Below the pieces are notes generated by a model. It ran no database searches and had not been told where the DNA came from. It saw only the letters and a program-made list of their open reading frames with translations. A stretch of DNA of 64,000 nt from Erythrobacter cryptus DSM 12079 (lineage in GTDB: Bacteria; Pseudomonadota; Alphaproteobacteria; Sphingomonadales; Sphingomonadaceae), in assembly GCF_000422985.1 (NCBI RefSeq), contig NZ_KE383967.1, positions 97,621-161,620 of the forward strand. The letters run 5' to 3'. The position numbers and the translations under genes were made by a program. Below, in pieces: positions 51,820 to 60,237 of the stretch. Position 1 is the stretch's first letter, and each line of letters starts with the position of its first letter.

Positions 51820-54321
51820 TCAGAACCGCAGTTCGGCAATCACCCCGAAGCGCCGCGGCGGGCGCAGGCCGGCGATGAAGTTGCGGCGCAGATCGCGGTT
51901 GGCATCGGCATAGCGGATCAGCTGGTTGACCGTGTCCTCATCGAAGAGGTTGCGGACATAAAGCTGGATACGCAGGTTGTCGTTCTGCGCCCCGAGGCGG
52001 ATGTCGGAGACCACCGAATCGCCGGTCTTGGCGAGATTGTGCACCTGGGCAAAGCTGCTCGAGAGCAGATAGGCGTTGATCCCGGCAAATGCCTGCCAGC
52101 CCGAGCTGCCGATGTCGCGGCGATAATCGAGATCGACGAACACCGTGTGGTTGGGCGCGCGCGGCAGCGACTTGCCGGTGATGTCGCCAAAGCGCGACTG
52201 GCAGCCGGAAATGTCGGGGAACTGGTCTCCGGTCGAGCAATTGACAAGGCCATCGTCGGCCACGTCGTTGAGCACGCCCTGGTTCTCGTCCAGCCCGTTG
52301 CGGAAGCGGCTGTCGGCATAGGCATAATTGGCCGTCAACGTCAGCTCCGGGCTGGGGCGCGCGAGGATCTCGAGCTCGAAGCCGTTGATCCTGACATCGC
52401 CGGCGTTGTTGATCGCCGAGACCTGCTGCGGCGCTGCCGGCGGGTTGATCACCTGCACCGGCTGGGTGAGCTGATAGCCCTCGATGCGGTTGTGGAACAG
52501 CGCGAGGTTGACCAGCAGCTTGCCATCGAGGAAGGTGTTTTTCGAGCCGATTTCATAGGACTTCACGTCCTCGGCGCCGAAGGTCGCCCGCCCCACCGAG
52601 ATCGCCGCCGGGCCATTGAACCCGCCGGGCTTCTGCCCCTCGGCATAGACCGCATAGAGCAGGTTGTCGGGCGAAAGCTGATAATCGACCGTGATGCGCG
52701 GCAGGAATTCCTTGAAGGTCGCCTCGGCCACCACCGGCGCGCCAATATTGCCGGACGCCACGGTCGCGGTCTGCGCCCGGGTGCGGATGCGCTCCTCCTG
52801 ATAGCGGCCCTCGGCGCTGATCGAGAGTTCATCGGTGAGGTTGAACGAGATCGAGCCGAACACCGCGATGTTGCGGATGTCATCGCGCGCATTGTTGCGG
52901 CTTTCCTGGAGGCTGCCGAGCGGGAAGGGCGGGCCGAGGATGGGCGAGAGGCAGCGCGGCAGCTGCGCGCACAGCGCCTGGCGCGCGGCGATCATGTTGG
53001 CGTTGGCCTCGGCCTGGGCGCCGGGCGGCAGCACGCGGTTGTCGGCCGAGCGGCTGTCCTGATCCCAGTAGAACCCGCCGAGCAGCAAGCGCCCCCAATC
53101 GGTGGTGTATTGCAGGCGCAATTCCTGCTGCCAGTCGGTGCGCTTGGATTCGTTCGAGAAGGAAAAATCGGTCTGCGAGCTGGCAAAGCCGTGCGGGACC
53201 CTGGGAACGCTGGGCGGGCCGAGCGGGATGGCGGCGAAGATCACCCCCTGGAAGCGGTTGGGCGAATAGTCGCCATCGGTGCGCTGCACCGCCTCGCGGC
53301 TGTTGTAGCCGGTGAGCGAGGTGAGCGTGAGATTGTCGGCCAGATCGATCTCGATCGACAGGCCGGTGTTCCAGGTGTCGATGGCATTGCCGACGAACTC
53401 ATCGCCGAACTGGAGCGCATAGTCGCTCGAGACCGGGCGCGGGCGGATCACCCCGCAGAAGTAACGGCCCTGCCCGCGATAGAGGCCGCCATTGTCGAAC
53501 AGGCAGTTGTTCTCGTTGGCATCGGTGGCGAAGATCGCCGGCTGGCCATCGCGGGTGCGGGTGTAATTGCCGCGCAGACCCACGCGCAGCGCGCCGCCAT
53601 TGTCATACTTGAGCATGGCAAAGGCCGATTGGGTTTCCTGCACCCCGATCGGCGTGCCGTCGAACTGGTTGGTGAACAGCCCCTCGTTCTTGAAATAGCG
53701 CCCGCCGAGGATCAGCCCGAGGCCCGGCGCCAGCGGGCCGGAGACATTGCCGCTGATGTCATAGGTCGCCCCTTCGGCGACATCGGCCTGGAGCCGCCCG
53801 CGCCAGCGGCTCGAGGGCATCTTGGAGACGATGTTGATCGCCCCCGAATAGGTGTTGCGACCATAGAGCGCGCTCTGCGGGCCCTTGACCACCTCGATGC
53901 GCTCGATCGAGTCGATATCGTAATCGGCGAGCGAGCCGTTGAAATAGATCCCGTCGATGAAGAAGGCGACGCCGGAATCGCCGAGGATATTGGCCTGGCC
54001 GCGCACCACCGGGCGGTTGGCATCGCGCCCGAAGCTGTCGTCAAAGACCAGGCCCGCGGTGGCGCGGGTGAGATCGGTGAGGCTGTTGAAGCCGAGCCGG
54101 TCGATCGTGGCGGAGGTGACCACGGCAACCGCGAGCGGCGCTTCCTGCAGGCGCTCCTCGGTCTTGCGCGCGGTGACCACGATATCGGTGGGCGAGATCG
54201 CCGCGGCATCAGCCTCGCGCGCGACATCCGCCGCGTCATCCTGCATCATATCCTGTGCCATCACCACGCCGGGAGTGAGCGCGGTGGCGGCGAGAAAAGA
54301 ACTACGAATCAAAGACTTCAT
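51820..54321 (-). CDS. TonB-dependent receptor of the catabolic island (first)
   Basis: An 833-residue outer-membrane receptor. The signal peptide ends GVVMAQD. The plug begins near TDIVVTARKTEERLQEAPLAV, with GLVFDDSFGRDANRPVVRG and EVVKGPQSALYGRNTYSGAINIV, and the barrel ends in GVIAELRF. This pattern belongs to the large sphingomonad group of receptors used for hydrophobic or aromatic substrates. Two adjacent palindromes of the island motif lie 63-86 bases upstream of the ATG, so it should be induced with the catabolic genes. A second receptor follows at 55.4 kb in the opposite orientation. Confidence 0.95.
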   Translation of the reverse strand: MKSLIRSSFLAATALTPGVVMAQDMMQDDAADVAREADAAAISPTDIVVTARKTEERLQEAPLAVAVVTSATIDRLGFNSLTDLTRATAGLVFDDSFGRDANRPVVRGQANILGDSGVAFFIDGIYFNGSLADYDIDSIERIEVVKGPQSALYGRNTYSGAINIVSKMPSSRWRGRLQADVAEGATYDISGNVSGPLAPGLGLILGGRYFKNEGLFTNQFDGTPIGVQETQSAFAMLKYDNGGALRVGLRGNYTRTRDGQPAIFATDANENNCLFDNGGLYRGQGRYFCGVIRPRPVSSDYALQFGDEFVGNAIDTWNTGLSIEIDLADNLTLTSLTGYNSREAVQRTDGDYSPNRFQGVIFAAIPLGPPSVPRVPHGFASSQTDFSFSNESKRTDWQQELRLQYTTDWGRLLLGGFYWDQDSRSADNRVLPPGAQAEANANMIAARQALCAQLPRCLSPILGPPFPLGSLQESRNNARDDIRNIAVFGSISFNLTDELSISAEGRYQEERIRTRAQTATVASGNIGAPVVAEATFKEFLPRITVDYQLSPDNLLYAVYAEGQKPGGFNGPAAISVGRATFGAEDVKSYEIGSKNTFLDGKLLVNLALFHNRIEGYQLTQPVQVINPPAAPQQVSAINNAGDVRINGFELEILARPSPELTLTANYAYADSRFRNGLDENQGVLNDVADDGLVNCSTGDQFPDISGCQSRFGDITGKSLPRAPNHTVFVDLDYRRDIGSSGWQAFAGINAYLLSSSFAQVHNLAKTGDSVVSDIRLGAQNDNLRIQLYVRNLFDEDTVNQLIRYADANRDLRRNFIAGLRPPRRFGVIAELRF

Positions 54322-54383
54322 GACTTCCCCCTCGTGACGCGTTGGCCGCAGCCGCGGCCTTTTCCCTCACCATCATACTTTGC

Positions 54384-54407
54384 TGTCCGGACAAATTTGT
54401 CCAGACA
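54384..54407. promoter_or_regulatory. Paired island-regulon operators (sites C1 and C2)
   Basis: TGTCCGGACA (54384-54393) and TGTCCAGACA (54398-54407) share the AAATT between them, with centres 14 bp apart. They lie upstream of the receptor gene starting at 54321. A further TTGTC half follows at 54412. Confidence 0.72.
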
Positions 54408-54470
54408 AATCTTGTCATGCATCCGCAACTATCTGCGCCGGGTGTGGCATGAGGGCCACGCCGCGCAGGG

Positions 54471-55145
54471 CTAGAGCGGCTTCACATTGCCGAGGAAGGC
54501 GGTGACGAGGAGCAGCAGATAGACCGTCCACACCCACACCCGGGTGCAGTCCATGGTGCGGCGCAGCGGGATTTCGGTGGCATCGCTCGAGCCCTGTTCG
54601 ATCACCGCGGCCAGCTGCGCGCCGACCGGCTTGAAGGTCACATCAATCATGATCGCGGCCACGAAGATAAGGCCGAACAGCAGCGCCTTGAGCGCGAGCC
54701 ACGTGGGCGCCAGCGGCGTTCCCAGCCACAGGCTGTGCGCGCCAAGGCCGAGATAGAAGGCCCCGATCAGCCAGCGCAGCCAGCCCTCGATGCGGCGGTT
54801 GCGCGCGGCGCGCGGGGTCATGTCGTGGCGGTGCGAATCCCACATCAGCCACAGCCAGCCCAGCCCCACCGCCCAGGCGCCCCACAACAGGCCCGGCGGC
54901 ACCGCCCACCAGCCCCCGGCGCTTGCCACGCTGAGCGAGAGCGGCACCATCAGCGCCCAGGCGCTGCGCGGCACCATGTCGACCTCGACCAGGAGCTTGA
55001 GCAGCGCAAGACGCTGTTCGAGCGTGTAATCCTGCCGCCGGCGGAAATGCTGGCCGAGCAGGAACACCCCGACATCGGCCCCCAGCCACAGCACGAACAG
55101 CAGCAGGTGCGCATAGACCAGCGCACCATAGGCGTAATCCTGCAT
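54471..55145 (-). CDS. Integral membrane protein of unknown function (DUF2269-like appearance)
   Basis: 224 residues with about six membrane segments. YAHLLLFVLWLGADVGVFLLGQ is the first; the last, WVWTVYLLLLVTAFLGNV, lies near the C-terminus. The pattern of a short membrane protein with an early His and a conserved MWDSHRHDMTPRAARNRR loop is reminiscent of DUF2269/CopD-like proteins, but I am not sure of the family. The ATG at 55145 with AGGGGC upstream is chosen. Island operators lie 69 bases and more upstream, so it probably belongs to the regulon. It lies between the two receptor genes. Confidence 0.75.
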   Translation of the reverse strand: MQDYAYGALVYAHLLLFVLWLGADVGVFLLGQHFRRRQDYTLEQRLALLKLLVEVDMVPRSAWALMVPLSLSVASAGGWWAVPPGLLWGAWAVGLGWLWLMWDSHRHDMTPRAARNRRIEGWLRWLIGAFYLGLGAHSLWLGTPLAPTWLALKALLFGLIFVAAIMIDVTFKPVGAQLAAVIEQGSSDATEIPLRRTMDCTRVWVWTVYLLLLVTAFLGNVKPL

Positions 55146-55213
55146 GGCAAGCCCCTGTTGAAAGCAGCGCAATGTTGCCCGCCGGACGCAGCGGGCGAAA
55201 GAATCGTTCGATC

Positions 55214-55223
55214 TGTCCGGACA
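55214..55223. promoter_or_regulatory. Island-regulon operator copy (site D1)
   Basis: TGTCCGGACA, in context ATCTGTCCGGACAAATT, lies closest to the minus-strand membrane-protein gene. It shares the divergent spacer with sites D2 and D3. Confidence 0.7.
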
Positions 55224-55255
55224 AATTGCATTTCCCCGCTTGACAAGCAAGCATT

Positions 55256-55265
55256 TGTCCGGACA
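55256..55265. promoter_or_regulatory. Island-regulon operator copy (site D2), beside a TTGACA box
   Basis: TGTCCGGACA, in context ATTTGTCCGGACAAC, begins 11 bases after a perfect TTGACA (55240-55245). A promoter reading right would therefore have the site between its -35 and -10 boxes, a repressor position. D1 and D2 are 42 bp apart. Confidence 0.72.
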
Positions 55266-55350
55266 ACTCTGCAACCAGAGCAGGGGAACACCCCCCGCCA
55301 CGGCAATTGTCGGGCGGGCCTCACACAGGGTGAAATCGAGCGAAGGGGCT

Positions 55351-55360
55351 TGTCCAGACA
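55351..55360. promoter_or_regulatory. Island-regulon operator-like copy (site D3) at the receptor start
   Basis: TGTCCAGACA ends on the A of the receptor ATG. It has one mismatch in the core. The position at the start codon could block elongation or translation; it may also be a chance match. Confidence 0.45.
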
Positions 55361-57672
55361 TGAAGAATGCGCACTCTCTCCACCGGCGGCCGACCTCTCG
55401 TGGCGCGCGCCGGCTCCGCCTCCTGGCCTCGGCGGCCGCGGTGATGGCGCTTGCCGGCCTTCCTGCGGTGGCCGCGGCCCAGGATGCCGACAGCGCGGCC
55501 GAAGCCGAAGCCGAGGCCGCCAGCACCGACATCATCGTCACCGCCCAGCGCCGGTCCGAGCGGCTGCAGGACGTGCCCGCCGCGGTCACCGCGCTCAATG
55601 CCGAGGATCTCCAGCAGCGCCAGATTTTCAACTCCACCGATATCGCGGCGCAGGTGCCGGGCGTGGTGATCACCGCCGGGACCGGCACGGCCAACTCGGC
55701 GCGCATCTTCTTCCGCGGGGTGGGCGAGGACGAATCGCGCGGCGCGGTCGATCCGGCGATCGGCATCTATATCGACAACGTCTATCTCGGCCGCACCGTC
55801 GGCTCGCTGTTCGATCTCGTCGATATCGCCCAGGTCGAGGTGCTGCGCGGGCCGCAGGGCACGCTCTATGGGCGCAACACCAATGGCGGGGCGATCAAGT
55901 TCACCTCGGTGACGCCCAAGCTGGGCGAGAACTCCTTCAGCGGCGAAGTCGGCTACGGCAATTACAACCGCGTGCGCGCCACCGGCATCGTCAATGCCGC
56001 GCTCGCCGATAGCCTCGCGGTGCGCGTCGCGGGCCTCTATGCCCGGCGCGACGGGTTCTGGAAGCTCAACCCCAACGGCGCCTTTGCCGCCCAGGCCGGC
56101 ACCGAAGTGGGCGAGCAGGAGCTGTTCTCGGTGCGCGCCAGCCTCTATGGCGAGATGAGCCCGCGCTGGAGCGTCAAGGCGGTGTTCGACTACACCAAGG
56201 ACAACAGCGATCCTTCGCCCTCCTCGCTGGTGGATCGCAGCTCCAACCCTGCGGTGGTCAAGGACCGCGATGGCGACATCTTCACCATCGAACCGGCGCC
56301 CAATGTCACCTGTTCGGCCGCCACCCCGGCCAATTTCCTGCCGATCGGCTGCTTCACCAACTATGGCAGCGAGGTCGAGACCTGGGGCGCCTCGATCCAG
56401 CTCGAAGGCGACTATGACAGCTTTGCGATCACCTCGATCTCGGCCCTGCGCTCGATGAAGGATGATCTCAAAAGCTTCATCTCCTTCCCCTTCTTCCAGC
56501 AGACCGAACAATATCAGGTGAGCCAGGAGCTGCTGGTCAACACCGCCTTTGATGGGCCGGTCAACTTCACCGCCGGGGCCTATTACTACTACGAGGATGT
56601 CAACCTCGATTACCAGTTCATCTTCCCCTTCCAGAACGACGTGGTGACCGAGAGCTTCTCGCTCTTCGGCCAGGCGCGCCTTGCGCTCACCGATGCGCTG
56701 ACGCTCACCGGGGGCCTGCGCTGGATCGATGAAAGCCGCGATTTCGTCGGCAATGCCGGCGGGCCGCTCGCCGGCTTCGGCACCAATATCGTGCGCCGTT
56801 CGGATATCTCGGACATCGTGTGGACGGCCAAGGCCGACTACAAGATCACCGAGGACGTGATGGTCTATGCCTCCTATGCCACCGGCATCAAGACCCCGGG
56901 GGTCTCCTCGGACTGCTTCAGCCCGCTCGCCTGTTTCCGCGCGGTCGATCAGGAGGAGCTTGACAGCATCGAGGTGGGCCTGCGCACCCAGTTCTGGGAT
57001 CGGCGGGGCACCTTCAACATCACCTATTTCAACAACGACTATCAGGATCTCCAGATCAGCGGCACCCTGCCCAACGGCGCCTTCACCCGCATCAATGCCG
57101 GCAAGGCGCGCATCCAGGGGATCGAGGTCGAAGCCCAGCTGCGCCCGGTCGATGGCCTGACCATCTACGCCAATGGCAGCTGGCTCGATGCCGAATATCG
57201 CCGGCTCAACTTCGATCAGGCGGGCCTGCTCAGCAACAGCACCAACACCGTGCCGGGGCTGGCCTGCACCAATGTCACCGCCACGCCCAATACCGAGCAA
57301 TATCGCCAGCAGGTGATAGAATGCGCGCTGGGCCTCGAGATGAAGAACGCGCCGGAGTGGAAGCTGCTTGGCGGCTTCATCTATGATTTTGCGCTGGGCG
57401 ACGGCGATTTCTTCATCGGCAGCGATATTGCCTATGAAAGCGACAGCTTTGGCCTCGTTGCCAATGTGCCCGGGACCAAGCAGCAGCCCGGGGTGCGGAT
57501 CGATGCGCGCATGGGCTACACCACCGGGCCGTGGCGCTTCACGGTCTGGGGCAAGAACCTCACCGATCGGGAATATTTCCGCGCCAACACCTTCAACGTG
57601 CCCACCCGCCAGAACCAGGTCTTTGCCGCCCCGCCGCTGACCGTGGGCTTCGATATCGGGTTCCAGTTCTAG
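55360..57672 (+). CDS. TonB-dependent receptor of the catabolic island (second)
   Basis: A 770-residue outer-membrane receptor. The signal peptide ends PAVAAAQD. The plug starts at TDIIVTAQRRSERLQDVPAAV, with DIAAQVPGVVITAGTG, RIFFRGVGEDESRG and EVLRGPQGTLYGRNTNGGAIKF. The barrel ends GFDIGFQF. It is clearly different from the first receptor in this island. The ATG at 55360 with AAGGGG upstream is chosen, since the frame before it has no signal sequence. It is the first gene of a plus-strand set with a VOC protein, an MFS carrier, an FAD oxidase, a nitrilase-fold protein and an unknown protein. Confidence 0.95.
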   Translation: MKNAHSLHRRPTSRGARRLRLLASAAAVMALAGLPAVAAAQDADSAAEAEAEAASTDIIVTAQRRSERLQDVPAAVTALNAEDLQQRQIFNSTDIAAQVPGVVITAGTGTANSARIFFRGVGEDESRGAVDPAIGIYIDNVYLGRTVGSLFDLVDIAQVEVLRGPQGTLYGRNTNGGAIKFTSVTPKLGENSFSGEVGYGNYNRVRATGIVNAALADSLAVRVAGLYARRDGFWKLNPNGAFAAQAGTEVGEQELFSVRASLYGEMSPRWSVKAVFDYTKDNSDPSPSSLVDRSSNPAVVKDRDGDIFTIEPAPNVTCSAATPANFLPIGCFTNYGSEVETWGASIQLEGDYDSFAITSISALRSMKDDLKSFISFPFFQQTEQYQVSQELLVNTAFDGPVNFTAGAYYYYEDVNLDYQFIFPFQNDVVTESFSLFGQARLALTDALTLTGGLRWIDESRDFVGNAGGPLAGFGTNIVRRSDISDIVWTAKADYKITEDVMVYASYATGIKTPGVSSDCFSPLACFRAVDQEELDSIEVGLRTQFWDRRGTFNITYFNNDYQDLQISGTLPNGAFTRINAGKARIQGIEVEAQLRPVDGLTIYANGSWLDAEYRRLNFDQAGLLSNSTNTVPGLACTNVTATPNTEQYRQQVIECALGLEMKNAPEWKLLGGFIYDFALGDGDFFIGSDIAYESDSFGLVANVPGTKQQPGVRIDARMGYTTGPWRFTVWGKNLTDREYFRANTFNVPTRQNQVFAAPPLTVGFDIGFQF

Positions 57673-57686
57673 GGCGCGCGGTCGCG

Positions 57687-58790
57687 GTGCGCGCGCGGGC
57701 GCTCCTCGCTGGCCGCATCGGCGCGGCGCGCTGGTTTGCCGCCCTCGGCGCCGCCCTGGCGCTGGGGGCGGCGACGAGCGCCCCAGCGACCAACGCCCGA
57801 TCGCCGGACCCGCAAGGCGTCACCGCCGCCTCCGCCTTCGGGGTTGGCCCGTGGCGCGAGGCGGTGGTGAGCGTCGCCGATCTTGATAAGAGCGCCGCCT
57901 GGCTGATCGAGGATGGCGGCTGGCAAGAGGTCGCCGCAGGGCCGCTCTCGCGCGCGGAACTTGCCTATTGGAAGCTGCCCGATACCGCCGCGGGCGCCTT
58001 TCGGCTGATCTGCGCCGCCGGGGTCGAGACCGGCTGTATCCGCTTCGTGCGCTTCGACAATGCCGGGCCGCAGCGCCCGATCCGCCTTGCCGCGCGGCCC
58101 TGGGATACGGGCGGCATCTTCTCGATCATGCTGCGCAGCGAGGATGTGCAGGCCCTGTTCGATGCCGCGATCGCCCGCGGCTGGTGGGCCGAGAGCGAGC
58201 CCTATCGCTTTGCCTTCGGCGGATCGCAGCTCGTCAATGTCGTGGTGCAGGGACCGCACGGGGTCAATTACGCGCTCTACCAGCGCAGCGCCCCGCCCTT
58301 CACCGACTTTCCCGTCGGCAGGCTGAGCCAGGCCTTCAATTCGATGCGGATGGTGAAGGATCAGCCGAGGAGCCTTGCCTGGTATCGCGAGGTGCTGGGC
58401 TTTGCCACGCTGTTCGATGCGCCCTACACCGATCCCGAGCCGCGGCCCAACAATTTCTCAGTTCCCGCCAACCTTGCCACCGGCATCGTGCGCCAGGCCG
58501 CGGTGGTGCAGCCCATGCTGCCGGGCGAGACCGGGCGGATCGAGGTGATGCAGTTCGTCGGGCTTGCCGGGCGCGATCTCAGCGCCCAGGCCTCGCCCCC
58601 CAATTTCGGGATCATCTCGGTGCGCTATCCGGTGCGGGCCTTCGCCGCCTATATGGCCCACCTGCGCGCCAGGGGCGCCGCGCCCGCATATCAGGCGCAA
58701 GAGGTTGCCATCACCGCCCTGGGGGTGGTGGATATCGCCGCGCTGCGCGATCCCGATGGCAACCTGACCGAATTCTACGCCGCCCCGTGA
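57687..58790 (+). CDS. Exported VOC-superfamily protein
   Basis: About 367 residues. A GTG at 57687 starts an Ala/Leu-rich signal-like stretch (ALGAALALGAATSAPAT); no ATG gives a sensible N-terminus and no clear ribosome-binding site is seen. Two VOC modules follow: WREAVVSVADLDKSAAWLIEDGGW, and SMRMVKDQPRSLAWYREVLGF with LRDPDGNLTEFYAAP at the end. VOC enzymes are normally cytoplasmic, so an exported member is unusual and would act on the substrate before uptake. It follows the receptor after 14 bases. Confidence 0.75.
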   Translation: MRARALLAGRIGAARWFAALGAALALGAATSAPATNARSPDPQGVTAASAFGVGPWREAVVSVADLDKSAAWLIEDGGWQEVAAGPLSRAELAYWKLPDTAAGAFRLICAAGVETGCIRFVRFDNAGPQRPIRLAARPWDTGGIFSIMLRSEDVQALFDAAIARGWWAESEPYRFAFGGSQLVNVVVQGPHGVNYALYQRSAPPFTDFPVGRLSQAFNSMRMVKDQPRSLAWYREVLGFATLFDAPYTDPEPRPNNFSVPANLATGIVRQAAVVQPMLPGETGRIEVMQFVGLAGRDLSAQASPPNFGIISVRYPVRAFAAYMAHLRARGAAPAYQAQEVAITALGVVDIAALRDPDGNLTEFYAAP

Positions 58791-58848
58791 TGCGCGCGAA
58801 GTTGCCAGCGACATTTGCCGCCCACCGCGCCAAGCTGGCGGCGCCGGA

Positions 58849-58908
58849 GAGGCCACACCAGAGGCCACACGAGCGGCCAGAGGAGCGGCCAGAGGAGCGG
58901 CCCAAAGC
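58849..58908 (+). repeat. Five degenerate 12-bp tandem repeats before the MFS gene
   Basis: Five 12-bp units follow each other: GAGGCCACACCA, GAGGCCACACGA, GCGGCCAGAGGA twice, and GCGGCCCAAAGC. They fill much of the 133-base spacer between the exported VOC gene and the MFS carrier. The GAGGAGCGG units resemble ribosome-binding sites but end 15 bases before the start. Confidence 0.8.
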
Positions 58909-58923
58909 GAGGGGAGCACGCGC

Positions 58924-60237
58924 GTGAACCAGTCTGAAGCCTCAGCGGCCCCGCCCGCGCTTGCCGAGCGCGGCGAATTTGCCAAGGGTTGGCCGGTGCT
59001 TGTTGCCGGATTGTTCGGCGTGATGTGCGGCGCCTCGCCCATCCCCTACAATGTCATCGGCTTTACCACCGCGCCGCTCAAGGCCGAATTCGGCTGGTCG
59101 CAGACCGAGGCGGTGATCCCGATCACCATCTTCGGCGTCATCGCCGCGCTGCTTGCCCCGCTGTTCGGCTGGATGGCCGATCGCTTCGGGGTGCGGCGGG
59201 TGGCGCTGTGGTCGCTGTTTGCCTTTGGCCTGTCCTTCGCCGCGATCGGCCTTACCCCGCGCGGGGCGGGGGCGGATGTCCTGCCGGTCTATTACGCCTT
59301 GTGGGTGGTGGTCGGGCTGGTCGGCATCGGCTCGACCCCGGTGACCTGGAGCCGGGCGATCAACTTGTGGTTCTTCCGCCACCGGGGCCTTGCGCTCGGC
59401 ATCCTGCTGATGGGCACCAGCCTTGCCGCGATGGTGGTGCCCAAGGTGGCGGTGTGGGCGATCTCCGCCTTCGGCTGGCGCGGCATGTTCCCGATCGTGG
59501 CGCTGTTCCCGGCCGCGGCGCTGGTGCTTGCTTTCTTCCTGTTCCGCGAACCGCGCGAGGACGAACGGCCGCGCGCGATCGCCAGCGCCTCGGGGCGGCT
59601 CACCGGGGTCAAGCTAGGGACTGCGCTTGGCGATTATCGCTTCTGGCTCATCTGGGTGTCGATCGCGCTCATCGCCACCGCCTTTGGCGGGGCCTTCATC
59701 AACATGCCGACCATCCTTGGCCTCAGCGGCGTTGCGGCCGAGACCGCGGCGAGCGTGATGGGGGTGCTGGGCATCGGCATCCTCATCGGGCGGATCTTCA
59801 CCGGCGCGCTGCTCGATCGCTTCTGGCAGGGCGTTGTCGCCTTTCCGCTCTTGTGCCTGCCGGCGATCTCGGCGGCGATCCTGCTGGGCGACAGCCTCAC
59901 CTTCCCGCTCGCTGCCGCTGCCGGGTTCCTGCTCGGCTTTGCCGCCGGGGCCGAAAGCGATCTCATCGCCTATCTTGCCGGGCGCTATTTCGGCATGGCC
60001 CATTACGGCAAGATCTATGGCATGCTCTACATGCCCTTCGGCCTGTTCTCGGCCGCTTCGCCGATCATCTATGCCCAGGTCTATGACCGCACCGGCAGCT
60101 ATGACCCGATCCTCAAGGTGGCGATCGGAATGTTCGTGCTCGGCGGGGCGGTGCTGCTGCTGCTCGGCCGCTATCCCGAAACCCTGCCCGAGGCCGAGGG
60201 AGAGGCCGCGGGCGATGCCGCGATGGAGCCTGCCTGA
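58924..60237 (+). CDS. MFS transporter of the catabolic island
   Basis: A 437-residue inner-membrane carrier with 12 predicted segments. GWPVLVAGLFGVMCGASPIPYNVIGFTTAPLKAEFGWSQ and GWMADRFGVRRVALW are typical of monocarboxylate/OFA-type MFS proteins. It likely carries an organic acid or the island substrate across the inner membrane, following the TonB receptor. The start is a GTG at 58924 preceded by GAGGGGAGC. The stop overlaps the next gene as TGATG, so the two are translationally coupled. Confidence 0.88.
   Translation: MNQSEASAAPPALAERGEFAKGWPVLVAGLFGVMCGASPIPYNVIGFTTAPLKAEFGWSQTEAVIPITIFGVIAALLAPLFGWMADRFGVRRVALWSLFAFGLSFAAIGLTPRGAGADVLPVYYALWVVVGLVGIGSTPVTWSRAINLWFFRHRGLALGILLMGTSLAAMVVPKVAVWAISAFGWRGMFPIVALFPAAALVLAFFLFREPREDERPRAIASASGRLTGVKLGTALGDYRFWLIWVSIALIATAFGGAFINMPTILGLSGVAAETAASVMGVLGIGILIGRIFTGALLDRFWQGVVAFPLLCLPAISAAILLGDSLTFPLAAAAGFLLGFAAGAESDLIAYLAGRYFGMAHYGKIYGMLYMPFGLFSAASPIIYAQVYDRTGSYDPILKVAIGMFVLGGAVLLLLGRYPETLPEAEGEAAGDAAMEPA

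Noticed and set aside
52039..54474. A plus-strand open frame of about 800 codons across the first island TonB receptor
   Set aside because: The minus-strand receptor with signal peptide, plug and barrel end explains the region; the plus frame has no recognisable protein.
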